Shown here piece by piece: positions 8,702-17,682 of a DNA stretch of 64,000 nt. A program made the translations under genes and the position numbers. The notes below the pieces were generated by a model that was not told where the DNA came from, made no database searches, and saw only the letters and a list, made by a program, of their open reading frames with translations. How positions within the stretch are numbered: position 1 is the stretch's first letter; each line of letters starts with the position of its first letter. This stretch comes from Anaerolineales bacterium (GTDB taxonomy: Bacteria > Chloroflexota > Anaerolineae > 4572-78 > J111), in contig JACKAT010000029.1 in assembly GCA_020634935.1 (NCBI GenBank), positions 3,688-67,687 on the forward strand, in the 5' to 3' direction.

Positions 8702-9184
8702 TCAACTCTCGGTGATCGTCAATTTAGTCATCTTGTCTCCCTGGCGAATGGCATCAACCACATCTTGACCTTTGGTGACTTTGCCAAAGACCGTATGACG
8801 ATTATTCAGATGAGGCTGAGGACCGTGGGTAATAAAGAACTGGCTGCCGTTGGTATTAGGCCCGGCATTGGCCATCGATAGTACGCCGGTTTCGTGCCGT
8901 AGCGGGTTGCCGTCGAATTCATCCTCAAACCGATAGCCGGGGCCGCCGCGACCGGTGCCGGTCGGATCGCCGCCTTGAATCATAAAGTTGCTGATGACCC
9001 GATGGAACGTTACGCCATCGTAAAAACCCTCACGCGCTAAGAAAACAAAGTTATTTACCGTTTTAGGAGCGTATTCGGGAAAGAGTTCAATCTCTATAGT
9101 GCCCTGAGTTGTATCCATAGAGACTTTGTAACTTTTTTCCGGATCAATTTGCATCGCCGGAGGGTTACTCCACTGCTGAGCCAT
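8702..9184 (-). CDS. cyclophilin-type peptidyl-prolyl cis-trans isomerase
   Basis: The 160-residue protein is a single cyclophilin domain without signal peptide, so it is cytoplasmic. It catalyses cis-trans isomerisation of peptide bonds before proline. The active-site blocks are intact: FHRVISNFMIQGGDPTGTG with the catalytic Arg, then NTNGSQFFIT and LNNRHTVFGKV. The length is that of bacterial single-domain cyclophilins. An AAAGGAAAC ribosome site lies 4-6 bases before the ATG. It appears to be a single-gene transcription unit. Confidence 0.96.
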   Translation of the reverse strand: MAQQWSNPPAMQIDPEKSYKVSMDTTQGTIEIELFPEYAPKTVNNFVFLAREGFYDGVTFHRVISNFMIQGGDPTGTGRGGPGYRFEDEFDGNPLRHETGVLSMANAGPNTNGSQFFITHGPQPHLNNRHTVFGKVTKGQDVVDAIRQGDKMTKLTITES

Positions 9185-9370
9185 AATGTTTCCTTTCTTG
9201 AATAAAAATTGGTTAAACCAAAGGTAATCATATCTGAAAGATGGGATTTTGCCAACCTCCTTAACGTCACTTTCCGTTAAGTCAGATCGGGCAGGGCAAA
9301 AGCATGCTATACTATCAGTAGACCGCCATATACGCCTATTCCAATAACCGGCGCTTTATAGGGACACGAG

Positions 9371-10669
9371 ATGGCAGAGACCATGCAAGCTCAGGTAAAG
9401 TTGAATAGCAAAACTATTCCGATCCTGGTGATTATTTTGGGGTTGATACAGTTGGCCTTCCCGTATAAGGGCTGGATGATTTTACTGGTTGGGTTGGGGG
9501 GCGTATGGGGCCTTAGCTACTTGTGGGCCCAGATCCTGGCTCGCCAACTGATATTTCGGCGCGAGGTTCGCTTCGGTTGGGCCCACGTAGGTGATCAGTT
9601 AGAGGAGCGATTCACCCTAGCAAATTTGAGCTTTGTACCCGCGCTCTGGGTCGAAATCATTGATCACACCACCATGCCGGGTTATACGGCCAGCCGCGTG
9701 ACCGGCGTTGGCGGCGACAGCCAGAACAGCTGGCAGACTAAGGGCATCTGCACCCGCCGGGGCATCTTTACGCTGGGACCAACCACGCTGTGTACCAGCG
9801 ACCCGTTTGGTCTGTACAGCGTGACGCTTTTTCACCCCAACTCGGCCACATTGACGGTCACCCCCCCCATTGTTCACCTGCCGACCATTGATGTAGCGCC
9901 GGGTGGCCGGGCCGGCGAAGGGCGGACACGCCCCAACATGTTTGAGCGAACAGTCAGCACGTCCGGCATCCGCGATTACGTGCCTGGAGATAGTTATAAC
10001 TGGATTCACTGGCCTAGCAGCGCCCGCCGGGGATCGCTTTACGTCCGCCAGTTTGACAGCATGCCGTCCGGGGACTGGTGGATCTTTGTCGATCTCGACC
10101 GGCGGGCCCAGGCGGGCGAAGGGTTCGCCTCGACTGAGGAACACGCCGTTATTCTGGCCGCCTCGCTGGCTGATCGGGGGTTGCAGCTGAGGCGTTCAGT
10201 GGGGCTGGTGGGTCACGGCCAGGAACTGATCTGGCTGCCGCCTCGGGACGGCGACGCCCAGCGGCAGGAAATTCTACGCGCCCTGGCGCGGGCAGAGACC
10301 GGGCCGCACACTCTGGCCGAATTGCTGGCCAGCACTCACCCCGGTGCAGCCCGGACCAACAGTTTGATCATCATCACCGCCGCTGTGGAAGCGACCTGGC
10401 TTGAAGCCCTGTTTCCGCTGCTCAAGCGAGGGGCAGTGGCCACGGTGCTGTTACTCGATCCGGTCTCGTTTGGTGTGCCGGCCTCAGCAGACGGCATCCA
10501 AACCCTCCTGGCGAATATGGGCGTAACCCACTACCTGATTACCAAAGATCTGCTCGACCGGCCAGAAGCGCGACCCGGCCAGCAGGGGCAGTGGCAGTGG
10601 CGCGTCTCGCCATCCGGCCGGGCGGTATTGGTCAATAAACCGGATTTGCAGTGGAAGGTGTTGGGGTAA
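9371..10669 (+). CDS. DUF58 domain membrane protein
   Basis: The protein is 432 residues long. Residues 15-55 hold two membrane segments. The DUF58 core is seen at RDYVPGDSYNWIHWPSSARRG (residues about 197-217), followed by a von Willebrand-A-like fold. DUF58 proteins usually sit with a MoxR ATPase and a transglutaminase-like protein and are thought to help assemble or activate envelope complexes. Here the transglutaminase gene follows directly but no MoxR gene is in the window. An extended -10-like TGCTATACT lies at 9305-9313. The family call is sure; the role is inferred from gene context. Confidence 0.9.
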   Translation: MAETMQAQVKLNSKTIPILVIILGLIQLAFPYKGWMILLVGLGGVWGLSYLWAQILARQLIFRREVRFGWAHVGDQLEERFTLANLSFVPALWVEIIDHTTMPGYTASRVTGVGGDSQNSWQTKGICTRRGIFTLGPTTLCTSDPFGLYSVTLFHPNSATLTVTPPIVHLPTIDVAPGGRAGEGRTRPNMFERTVSTSGIRDYVPGDSYNWIHWPSSARRGSLYVRQFDSMPSGDWWIFVDLDRRAQAGEGFASTEEHAVILAASLADRGLQLRRSVGLVGHGQELIWLPPRDGDAQRQEILRALARAETGPHTLAELLASTHPGAARTNSLIIITAAVEATWLEALFPLLKRGAVATVLLLDPVSFGVPASADGIQTLLANMGVTHYLITKDLLDRPEARPGQQGQWQWRVSPSGRAVLVNKPDLQWKVLG

Positions 10670-10693
10670 GGAAGCATCCGGGGATAAAGGTCT

Positions 10694-10746
10694 GGAGCAT
10701 CAAAGCAGAGCTTTGATCGGCTTGACAAAGCCAGCTTTGTCGCTCC
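10694..10746. repeat. bicaudate palindromic repeat (family C) copy
   Basis: The element begins GGAGCATCAAAG and ends CTTTGTCGCTCC. Between these ends are two small palindromes, ATCAAAGCAGAGCTTTGAT and GACAAAGCCAGCTTTGTC, so the whole can fold as a short outer stem carrying two hairpins. The same plan recurs at 40663-40720, in the 53.5-53.85 kb gap, and in the six-unit array at 57301-58014. Here it lies between the DUF58 and transglutaminase genes and may act as an intercistronic hairpin. Confidence 0.75.
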
Positions 10747-10782
10747 GATAATTTTCATTATCCGTGAAATTGGTAATCAACG

Positions 10783-13137
10783 ATGATCCTTTTTCGCTTT
10801 CTTCGATGGATAATTAACCGGTTGGGCTGGTACACCTGCCTAACCTGGCTGCTGTTAGGGGCAGCCCAAATTAGCCTGGCTTACACCTTAGCCGCAGCGA
10901 TACGCGAGCTAACGGTGGGACTGCTGCTGCCGGCGGCGCTGATCGGCCTGCTGGCCGGGTGGGGCTTAGGCGCGGCCAAACGCGTACCGGCCTGGCTGGG
11001 GCTGACTATTCTGGTCATTTTAGGCGTCGAACTGGCGCTGGTCCAGGTGGGCCGGCTGGGCGGTTCGCTGCTGGTTGTCGGTCAAAGCAGTATAACTTTG
11101 ACCCGGCAAATTTGGCAGCAGCCCCTAACCATGCCGAATGATCTAACCTCGCTAAGTGATAGTATCAAGAGCTTGTGGCAGACGGTCAGTGTGTTGGGCA
11201 TCCGCTTGTGGGATTGGATCGCGGCCCTGGCTAGCGGCGATCCGGTTTACGATCCCGTGGCAACGGCCCTGCTCTGGAGTTTCGCGCTCTGGAGCGTATC
11301 GGTCTGGGCCGGCTGGGCCGTCCGCCGCATAGAACGCCCTCTCCTGGCCATAACCCCGGCTGGTGTGTTTCTGGCGGCTACCCTGGCCTACTATCCCCAA
11401 GATGTGTCGGGGCTATACGTCATGTTAGGCGCAGCGCTTTTATTGGTGGGGTTAACTCGCTATTGGGTTCGAGAACGCAGTTGGCAGGCCAGCGGCATCG
11501 ACTACTTCGATGAGGTCCGGCGGGAATCGACTCTGGCCGTCGTCATTATGACGGCGGTACTCGTGACCGTGGCCAGCCTGACTCCCTCCCTATCTATCTG
11601 GCAAGTGGCCCGCTGGTTTGCCACCTCGGCTAGCTTAAGCCGCCCGCTGGCCGAGTCGCTGGGTGTTCGTCAGGCGGTAAAGCCCGTGTCCAATGCCCTG
11701 GTTCCGTTCCGCAGCCCCGGGTTACCCCGAGGGCATTTGCTGGGGTCCGGCCCAGAACTATCCGACCAGGTGGCGCTTATCATCCAAGTTGAAGACCCAA
11801 CCGCCGGCGAAGTCGTTCCCCGCTACAAATGGCGCAGCCTGACGTATGATCGTTACACCGGCCGTGGTTGGCGAGCCGGTACAACCCAACCTTTCACCTA
11901 CGAGGCCGGCCAGCCCACTATCGATTCAATCCCCCCGGATCGCCGCCGCTTGCAGCAAACCGTGCAAATAATCCGCCCCCAAGGAGGTCAAGTTTACATG
12001 GCCGGCGATTTGCTGACGATAAACCAGCCCTACCAGGTCGAATGGCGCGGGCCGGGGGATATCTTCGGGATTATCACCGAGGCTGACACCTATCAGGTTG
12101 ACTCGCTGGTCAGCACAGCCGATGAAACCGCGCTGCGCTCGGCTGGAACTCAATACCCCGACTGGATTGAACAGCGCTACATCAGTTTGCCCGACCAAAT
12201 CCCGGAACGAGTGCTGACCCTGGCTCGCGATTTAACGGTCAACGCCCGAACGCCCTATGATCGGGCCAAAACCATCGAAGCCTACCTTAGACGGTTTCCC
12301 TACAGTCTGGCTCTACCTCAGCCCCCACTCCGGCGCGATATAGTCGATTACTTTCTGTTCGACTTACAGCAGGGCTACTGCGATTACTATGCCAGCGCGA
12401 TGGTGGTGCTGGCTCGGGGCGCGGGGCTGCCGGCCCGGCTGGCCGTGGGTTACGCTACTGGCCGCTATGATCCGGCCAATAACCAATACATCGTCACCGA
12501 AGCCGACGCCCATTCCTGGCCGGAAATTTATTTCCCCAACTACGGCTGGATCGCCTTCGAGCCGACCGCCGCCCAACCAACGGACGATTCGCCGCAGGTG
12601 GCAGATGTGCCGGCAGCGCCGGTCGGATCTCAGGAGCGAGAGGCAGACCCATTCACCGCATCCGGCGGTGAATACGTATGGGGGAGCCTATTGATCGGGG
12701 GCGGGCTGGCGTTAATCGTCATCATAGGGCTGGCCTGGCTGGCGGTTGATCGGTGGCGGTTGAGGCAATTGCCGCCGGCATCGGCCATCTCCGTTTTATT
12801 TAACCGCTTGCAAAGCCAGAGCCAAGGGTTGGCCGTTGTCATTCAGCCAGGTGATACCCCGTTTGAATTCGCGGCGGCTCTGGCCCAAAAACTGACCGGG
12901 CTGGCCCCGTCAACGCGCTGGGAACCGGCGCTTATCAACGCGGTCGATGAAGTGGAGTGGCTAACGCAATTGTATGTCCGCACCATCTACAGCGCTCATC
13001 CGCCGCAGCGCAGCGACCAAACGCGGGCGATTGAAATCTGGCAGCGGCTTCACCGGCGATTGTGGCTGGCGCGGGTGTCGCGGTGGTGGGGATTTAAAAG
13101 ATTGGGTCAGTCTAAAAATGACCTCATATTGGGCTGA
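10783..13137 (+). CDS. transglutaminase-like membrane protein (TgpA/DUF3488 type)
   Basis: The 784-residue protein has about six membrane segments in residues 10-265, an external transglutaminase-like domain, one further membrane segment near residues 635-660 and a cytoplasmic DUF4129-like tail. The catalytic Cys is in QGYCDYYASAMVVLAR (about residue 530) and the His in VTEADAHSWPEIYFP; the Asp is expected in the FEPTA strand. This architecture matches bacterial TgpA-type proteins, usually encoded next to DUF58 and MoxR genes. The DUF58 gene lies 113 bp upstream with a palindromic repeat between. The natural substrate is not known for this group. Confidence 0.9.
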   Translation: MILFRFLRWIINRLGWYTCLTWLLLGAAQISLAYTLAAAIRELTVGLLLPAALIGLLAGWGLGAAKRVPAWLGLTILVILGVELALVQVGRLGGSLLVVGQSSITLTRQIWQQPLTMPNDLTSLSDSIKSLWQTVSVLGIRLWDWIAALASGDPVYDPVATALLWSFALWSVSVWAGWAVRRIERPLLAITPAGVFLAATLAYYPQDVSGLYVMLGAALLLVGLTRYWVRERSWQASGIDYFDEVRRESTLAVVIMTAVLVTVASLTPSLSIWQVARWFATSASLSRPLAESLGVRQAVKPVSNALVPFRSPGLPRGHLLGSGPELSDQVALIIQVEDPTAGEVVPRYKWRSLTYDRYTGRGWRAGTTQPFTYEAGQPTIDSIPPDRRRLQQTVQIIRPQGGQVYMAGDLLTINQPYQVEWRGPGDIFGIITEADTYQVDSLVSTADETALRSAGTQYPDWIEQRYISLPDQIPERVLTLARDLTVNARTPYDRAKTIEAYLRRFPYSLALPQPPLRRDIVDYFLFDLQQGYCDYYASAMVVLARGAGLPARLAVGYATGRYDPANNQYIVTEADAHSWPEIYFPNYGWIAFEPTAAQPTDDSPQVADVPAAPVGSQEREADPFTASGGEYVWGSLLIGGGLALIVIIGLAWLAVDRWRLRQLPPASAISVLFNRLQSQSQGLAVVIQPGDTPFEFAAALAQKLTGLAPSTRWEPALINAVDEVEWLTQLYVRTIYSAHPPQRSDQTRAIEIWQRLHRRLWLARVSRWWGFKRLGQSKNDLILG

Positions 13138-13151
13138 TATGAGACTTTTTT
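13123..13151 (+). terminator. intrinsic terminator overlapping the stop codon of the transglutaminase gene
   Basis: CTCATAT (13123-13129) pairs with ATATGAG (13137-13143) around a 7-base loop and is followed by ACTTTTTTG. The stop codon (13135-13137) lies inside the hairpin. Stem plus T-run and its place at the end of the DUF58/transglutaminase unit support a rho-independent terminator. Confidence 0.65.
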
Positions 13152-13192
13152 GACCACCTTTCAGGTTAACAGACTGAACCAATCTTAGTTGG

Positions 13193-14455
13193 TTATTGCG
13201 GTTCGTCGTCGAAGATGTTGATGGTGGTGGTGATGGGGTCGCCGGGATTGAGGTTGGTTAAACCGGAAAGCTCGATGATGACGGTTTCGATGATGGGAAA
13301 TTCGATGGTAGTGTCATCGACAATGCCCGCCCAGGCCACGGTGGCGCTAATCGGGCCGACGCCGGTGATGTCGGGGGCTAACGATTTGACGTTAAAGATG
13401 ATTAAATAATCTTCAGGCGTGGTCGCGGTGCCGCCGGAGGTAGGGCCGTAGGTGAAGCTCACATTTTTGCCGGAGGGCCGGTCGAGGGTAATGGTCAGTT
13501 GGGGCGTCTCGGCCTCGTCCACAAAATAATCGGTTGCGGCGAACTTAATTAAGGGCAGCGGATCATTGTCGATGATTTCCAGTACGGCGGGGTTGAGACC
13601 GAGGGTCGCATTTTGCGGATTGCTCAAACTCAGACCAACCTGTTCCAGATCGGGATCATCAACATTATCATCGACCACCGGGACGTTGAACGTTTGTGTC
13701 GTTACGCCGGTAGGGAAGGTTAAAAGGCCGTTGGTGGGGCTGTAGTCGTTGGGCGCAAAGGCGGTGATGTTGGTGGTAGTGTAGTTGACGGTGACCGGCT
13801 GACCGGCGGGCCGATCGAGAATAACGGTAATTATTCCGTCTCCATCTCCTTCAGTGACGGAATAGGTCGCGTTAGCAAAAGAGATCACCGGCAAGGCCGT
13901 TGGTGTGAAGGTGGGCAGCGCGGTTGGGGTTGCTGTCGGCGGTGAGTTAGGGTCATCATTATTATCGTTATTGTTATCATTATCGTTACTGGTGTCGGGC
14001 GGAGGAGGGATAGGCGTTGGCGGAAGGGGCGTTGAAGTCGGTAGCGGTGTAGCGGTCGGCAGCGGCGTGAAGATAGGCAGGGGGGTGAAGGTGGGCAGCG
14101 GCGTGGGGCTAGGAATTGGCGAGGCGGTTGCGGTGGGCAGGGGAATAGCGATCGGCTTCTGGCCCACAATCGGCTCGCCGTTATCATCGCGCCGGCCGTC
14201 ACCATCTCGATCGTTAGCATCGCCGGCTATTGACGCTCCCTGCGACTGCCCGGACAGCGTCGGTGTTAAGGTCGGGGTGGGGGTGAGGGTCGCAAAGGGT
14301 GTCACCAGCAAGACATCATTGACGATGTCGTCCAGCAACCCTTTGACTACCACTCGCTGAGGTTCAGACCGAGTGGGCAGGCCCAAGCCGCAGCACACCG
14401 CTGAAATCAGGAACGGGGCTAAAATAGTTACACTAAGATAAAAAAATCGTCTCAC
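13193..14455 (-). CDS. secreted Calx-beta domain protein with Pro/Thr-rich and Asp/Asn-rich linkers
   Basis: The product is 420 residues from a GTG start without a clear ribosome site. Residues 1-23 form a signal peptide. Residues about 75-95 (DANDRDGDGRRDDNGEP) look like a calcium-binding thrombospondin-3-type loop. Residues 100-195 are low-complexity, Pro/Thr-rich and then Asp/Asn-rich. Two Calx-beta-like domains follow, the first beginning ISFANATYSVTEGDG and the second IKFAATDYFVDEAE. Calx-beta domains bind calcium and occur in surface adhesins. This is most likely an extracellular surface protein. No sorting signal or membrane anchor is seen at the C-terminus. Confidence 0.8.
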   Translation of the reverse strand: MRRFFYLSVTILAPFLISAVCCGLGLPTRSEPQRVVVKGLLDDIVNDVLLVTPFATLTPTPTLTPTLSGQSQGASIAGDANDRDGDGRRDDNGEPIVGQKPIAIPLPTATASPIPSPTPLPTFTPLPIFTPLPTATPLPTSTPLPPTPIPPPPDTSNDNDNNNDNNDDPNSPPTATPTALPTFTPTALPVISFANATYSVTEGDGDGIITVILDRPAGQPVTVNYTTTNITAFAPNDYSPTNGLLTFPTGVTTQTFNVPVVDDNVDDPDLEQVGLSLSNPQNATLGLNPAVLEIIDNDPLPLIKFAATDYFVDEAETPQLTITLDRPSGKNVSFTYGPTSGGTATTPEDYLIIFNVKSLAPDITGVGPISATVAWAGIVDDTTIEFPIIETVIIELSGLTNLNPGDPITTTINIFDDEPQ

Positions 14456-14501
14456 AATTCACGTTTCAGATAAGGCTTTTACGGTTCTGTTTTGCTAATA
14501 A

Positions 14502-14749
14502 CCTGAGTTCGATAATTATATGAGTTACACAGTTCAAAAGGTGACAAGTCACTTTGCAATAATAAATCGACCTATTTGGGCCAAACGGACGTACATTCTA
14601 AATCAAAAAGTGACTGTCACCTTGTTCATTCGCCCAACTGCGTAAGTCCTAAATTAGACAGAATTTACAAAATTTAGAAGATTTTTACTTATTTTTCATC
14701 TTTCAAATCCTGTTAATCCTGTCTATTTCGGCAATTCTCGAACTGAGGT
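14502..14749. repeat. nested repeats: MITE-like copy 2 plus GACAG palindrome copy 2
   Basis: The 408-bp gap between the Calx-beta and kinase genes contains two repeat elements in series. 14519-14651 is a copy of the element at 8481-8612, with the same ends and the same internal GGTGAC inverted repeat. 14655-14725 is a copy of the TAGACAGAATTTACA palindrome. Both are enclosed by outer arms CCTGAGTTCGA (14502) and TCGAACTGAGG (ending near 14745), a 10-of-11 inverted match, so elements appear to have inserted into one another. Confidence 0.7.
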
Positions 14750-14863
14750 TAATAACATAGGTGAGCGAACCCAAGGTGAAGGCAAGAGTTATCGATTGCA
14801 GGGATTTAGTCATCGGGTTCATGGTCAGGTCAGACGAGTATTTATTGGATGTTGAAGAATACG

Positions 14864-17500
14864 TTATTCGATAAAACTGCCGTCGGTGGTAATCCGCCAG
14901 CGATAGGCTTTGTAAGTCCAGTCGCGATAGCCTTCGGCGGCGATCTGCCCGTTAGCCGCGTAGCGCAAGATATAGCGATAGCTGCCCGGCGCTTGTTCGA
15001 TCACTTTGGTATCGTGCGCCGGGATAGGCCAGCTCTGGCCGCCGATGTCTAAGATGACAGCTTGGTCTAATTCATTAAAAATAGCCAGTAGGGCCAAACC
15101 GGGCGGCGTTGGGGTGGGGCTGGGAATGGGGGTCCGGGTTGGTATAAGGACGGGATCAGGGGTGGGCGGGCTCCAGGCGACGCGCCGGCTTTTTTCGACA
15201 TCGACTACGACCGCGCCGTCGGTGACGACCAGTGAGGTAACGGCGACCGGCGCTTTGGCCAGCGCTTTCTCAATACCGGCGTTGATGCCTCCGGCCAGGG
15301 TGCGGCCTACCCAGCCTAACGAGAGGCCGTTGACGGTGGTCAATTCAACCTGAGGGTTGTTTTCATTCAAGGTGAGGTTTACCGGTAGATCCAGCCGCCA
15401 CGCGCCGCTTAGGTGGGTTTGAACGACCAATCGGTCGGGCGATTGGGGCGAAACCTGAATATCGCTGATGTAAGCTTTGGTCAACGTTTGGGCGCTGCGG
15501 GTCAGATCCGCGGCACTGAAGAGATTATCTTTATCCAGATCGAGCGTGTAGTAGTTCCAATCGCGGTTGGCGATAGTCTGTTGCAACAGCCAACTGGCGG
15601 CCAGGGTACTGCTAATTGTCAACGCCAAAATAATCAGACCCGCGATGAGCAGCAGCAAGGCGCCAACTTTAGTGACTTTAAGGCTGGTTCGGCCTAACCG
15701 CCGCCAAAAAAGGTTAGGCATGATGAGCTTGAGAAATTTCTCCAGGCCATCTTTCCCTTTTTGCTCTCCGTGTTTAACGGCCATAGCGGCGGCAGCAGCC
15801 AGGTCATTGCGGTTGATGAGGGTGAACCAGCGTTCGAAATCGCCGCGATAGAGGTAGCCCTGCGCTTCGCCCCGATTTTGCTCACATAGATCAACTAACT
15901 CACCGACAGTGCGGGCCGATTGGCCGCTTTTAAAGGTAAATAGGACGGCGTTTTTCGCACCGGAGATGAGAACTTCCAACTGCTGCTGTAGCTGGAGCGC
16001 GGTTGGGCGCTGCTCCGGTTCGGCGGCCGTGGCGGCTGCGATGATCTCGTCCAGTTCGCGCGGGAGGTTGCGGTTGATTTTGCGAATGGGTTCGAGCCGG
16101 CTATGCAAGTCTTGCAGTTTGACGATGTTGACTTTGAGTTCGCCGTTTTCGCGAAACGCATCGAGCGGGCTAACCCCGGTTACCAGATGATGCAGGGTAA
16201 CGCCCACTGCATAGATATCGGAAGCGGGTACGGCCTGGCCCAACCATTGCTCAAAAGGGGTGTAGCCAGCACTGCCCGCCGATTTTACTTCTTCCAGATC
16301 AGCCGTGTTATCGACCGGTTTGGTTTTAGCCAGACCAAAATCAACCAGCCAGATACGGCCATCATCGCCCAATAGAATGTTGGCCGGCTTGATATCGCGA
16401 TGCATGACCGGCTGCTCGCCCTGAGTATGCATGTAGTTGAGAGCGCTGCATACATCGATGATGTAGCGTACGGCCTCGCGCCACGGGGGGGGAACGGCCT
16501 GGGATTTGAGCGCATCCTGAAGGCTGTGGCCCTGGATGTATTTCATGACCAGATAGCTGCCGTTTTCGTTGGAGAAATAATCGAAGATTTCCGGGATGTT
16601 GGGGTGGCCGGGTTGGTTGAGGTGAACCAGCAGACTGGCCTCGCGCTCAAAATCGAGCCGCTTCTTTTCCAGTTCGCGGGGCGAGATGTGCTGCGGACTT
16701 AGCATCTGCTTGACAACACAGCCCCGTTTCAGCTTGAGGTCTTCGGCCAGGTAGGCCGCACCAAAGCCACCCTTACCCAATATTTGCTGGAGTTGATAGC
16801 GCTCTTGCAGAACGATTTCGCGGTGCTCCCCTGGTTGATCGAACTCGTCCAGCAAGGAGACGGTTACCGGTTGGGTGACTTTACCCTGAGTAGGCGCGGT
16901 ATTAAGATAATGAGGCGAGGGAGCGGCGTTGTTTCGTTTCGCTTTGCGGTCGGCCCGCAAATCAAAGGTGCTCCGATGCCGATCGGCTTCAGCCGGTCCG
17001 GCGGGAGAAAAAAGGGTATCTTCTTCGCTTATGGGGCAGGTATCGCCAAACGAGGCCGGCGTCGTGGCGCCCTCGTCACTAGACGGCGTGGCAACGGTCG
17101 CGCCTTCGTTGTCCACCGGTGGGTATTCGGATGGCAAGGCGATCGTCGCGCCGTCACCGTCCACCGGCGGTTCTTTAGACGGCAGAGCCACCGTCGCGCC
17201 GTCATTCTCTAGCGGCGACGGGTTAACCGGCAGAGCGACGGTCGCGCCATTGTCCTCAACCAAGGTCCCATCTGATGAATAGCTGTCGGGAGCGCCATCA
17301 ATCAGCGCCACAGTTGCGCCAGACTCATCATCAATGGAGACAGCACGATGGTGGCTGTCCGCCTTACTAATGGCCGTCTCGGGCCAATAATGTTCGATGA
17401 GTTTGATGCGCTCCAGGGATTGCGCCAGTAAGGCTCTAACCGCCGGGGGCGTTTGAGTCCATTCGTGGTCTGATATTTCGGGTGGCTTGTTAATGGTCAT
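14864..17500 (-). CDS. membrane Ser/Thr protein kinase (PknB-like) with N-terminal Thr-motif repeats
   Basis: The protein has 878 residues. Residues 1-45 start with a helical segment. Residues about 55-150 hold a tandem repeat with a 16-residue period, the core being DGATVALPS. The kinase domain covers about 232-500, with the Gly loop LGKGGFGAAYLAED, the catalytic loop HRDIKPANILL and DFGLAK. A membrane segment lies near residues 600-630 (LLLLIAGLIILALTISS). The C-terminal region (about 640-878) would be extracellular and ends in a small beta domain after a Pro/Thr spacer. This is the sensor-kinase plan of Hanks-type kinases, with an unknown ligand. The BTAD regulator gene is divergent across a 182-bp gap, but no link between them is shown. 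Confidence 0.93.
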   Translation of the reverse strand: MTINKPPEISDHEWTQTPPAVRALLAQSLERIKLIEHYWPETAISKADSHHRAVSIDDESGATVALIDGAPDSYSSDGTLVEDNGATVALPVNPSPLENDGATVALPSKEPPVDGDGATIALPSEYPPVDNEGATVATPSSDEGATTPASFGDTCPISEEDTLFSPAGPAEADRHRSTFDLRADRKAKRNNAAPSPHYLNTAPTQGKVTQPVTVSLLDEFDQPGEHREIVLQERYQLQQILGKGGFGAAYLAEDLKLKRGCVVKQMLSPQHISPRELEKKRLDFEREASLLVHLNQPGHPNIPEIFDYFSNENGSYLVMKYIQGHSLQDALKSQAVPPPWREAVRYIIDVCSALNYMHTQGEQPVMHRDIKPANILLGDDGRIWLVDFGLAKTKPVDNTADLEEVKSAGSAGYTPFEQWLGQAVPASDIYAVGVTLHHLVTGVSPLDAFRENGELKVNIVKLQDLHSRLEPIRKINRNLPRELDEIIAAATAAEPEQRPTALQLQQQLEVLISGAKNAVLFTFKSGQSARTVGELVDLCEQNRGEAQGYLYRGDFERWFTLINRNDLAAAAAMAVKHGEQKGKDGLEKFLKLIMPNLFWRRLGRTSLKVTKVGALLLLIAGLIILALTISSTLAASWLLQQTIANRDWNYYTLDLDKDNLFSAADLTRSAQTLTKAYISDIQVSPQSPDRLVVQTHLSGAWRLDLPVNLTLNENNPQVELTTVNGLSLGWVGRTLAGGINAGIEKALAKAPVAVTSLVVTDGAVVVDVEKSRRVAWSPPTPDPVLIPTRTPIPSPTPTPPGLALLAIFNELDQAVILDIGGQSWPIPAHDTKVIEQAPGSYRYILRYAANGQIAAEGYRDWTYKAYRWRITTDGSFIE

Positions 17501-17682
17501 AAAGGTAGCAGGTCAGAGAGTTGGTCTTAATAAAGGTCGGTTATTTGCTTGCGTAATTATTCTAGCATAAAAATGATCGGTGTTCAATGAAGCCGTAAAA
17601 AAATCATTTGGACTGGCTAACTCCCGGCAGGCGGATTAGAGTCGGATAAATTTGCTGTAACCGTTAAACTCTTTACAATGAA

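Noticed and set aside
13905..14360. Plus-strand Gly/Val/Ser-rich ORF opposite the Calx-beta gene
   Set aside because: It is the complement of the Pro/Thr and Asp/Asn linkers of the real gene, and the composition is only a mirror of that low complexity.
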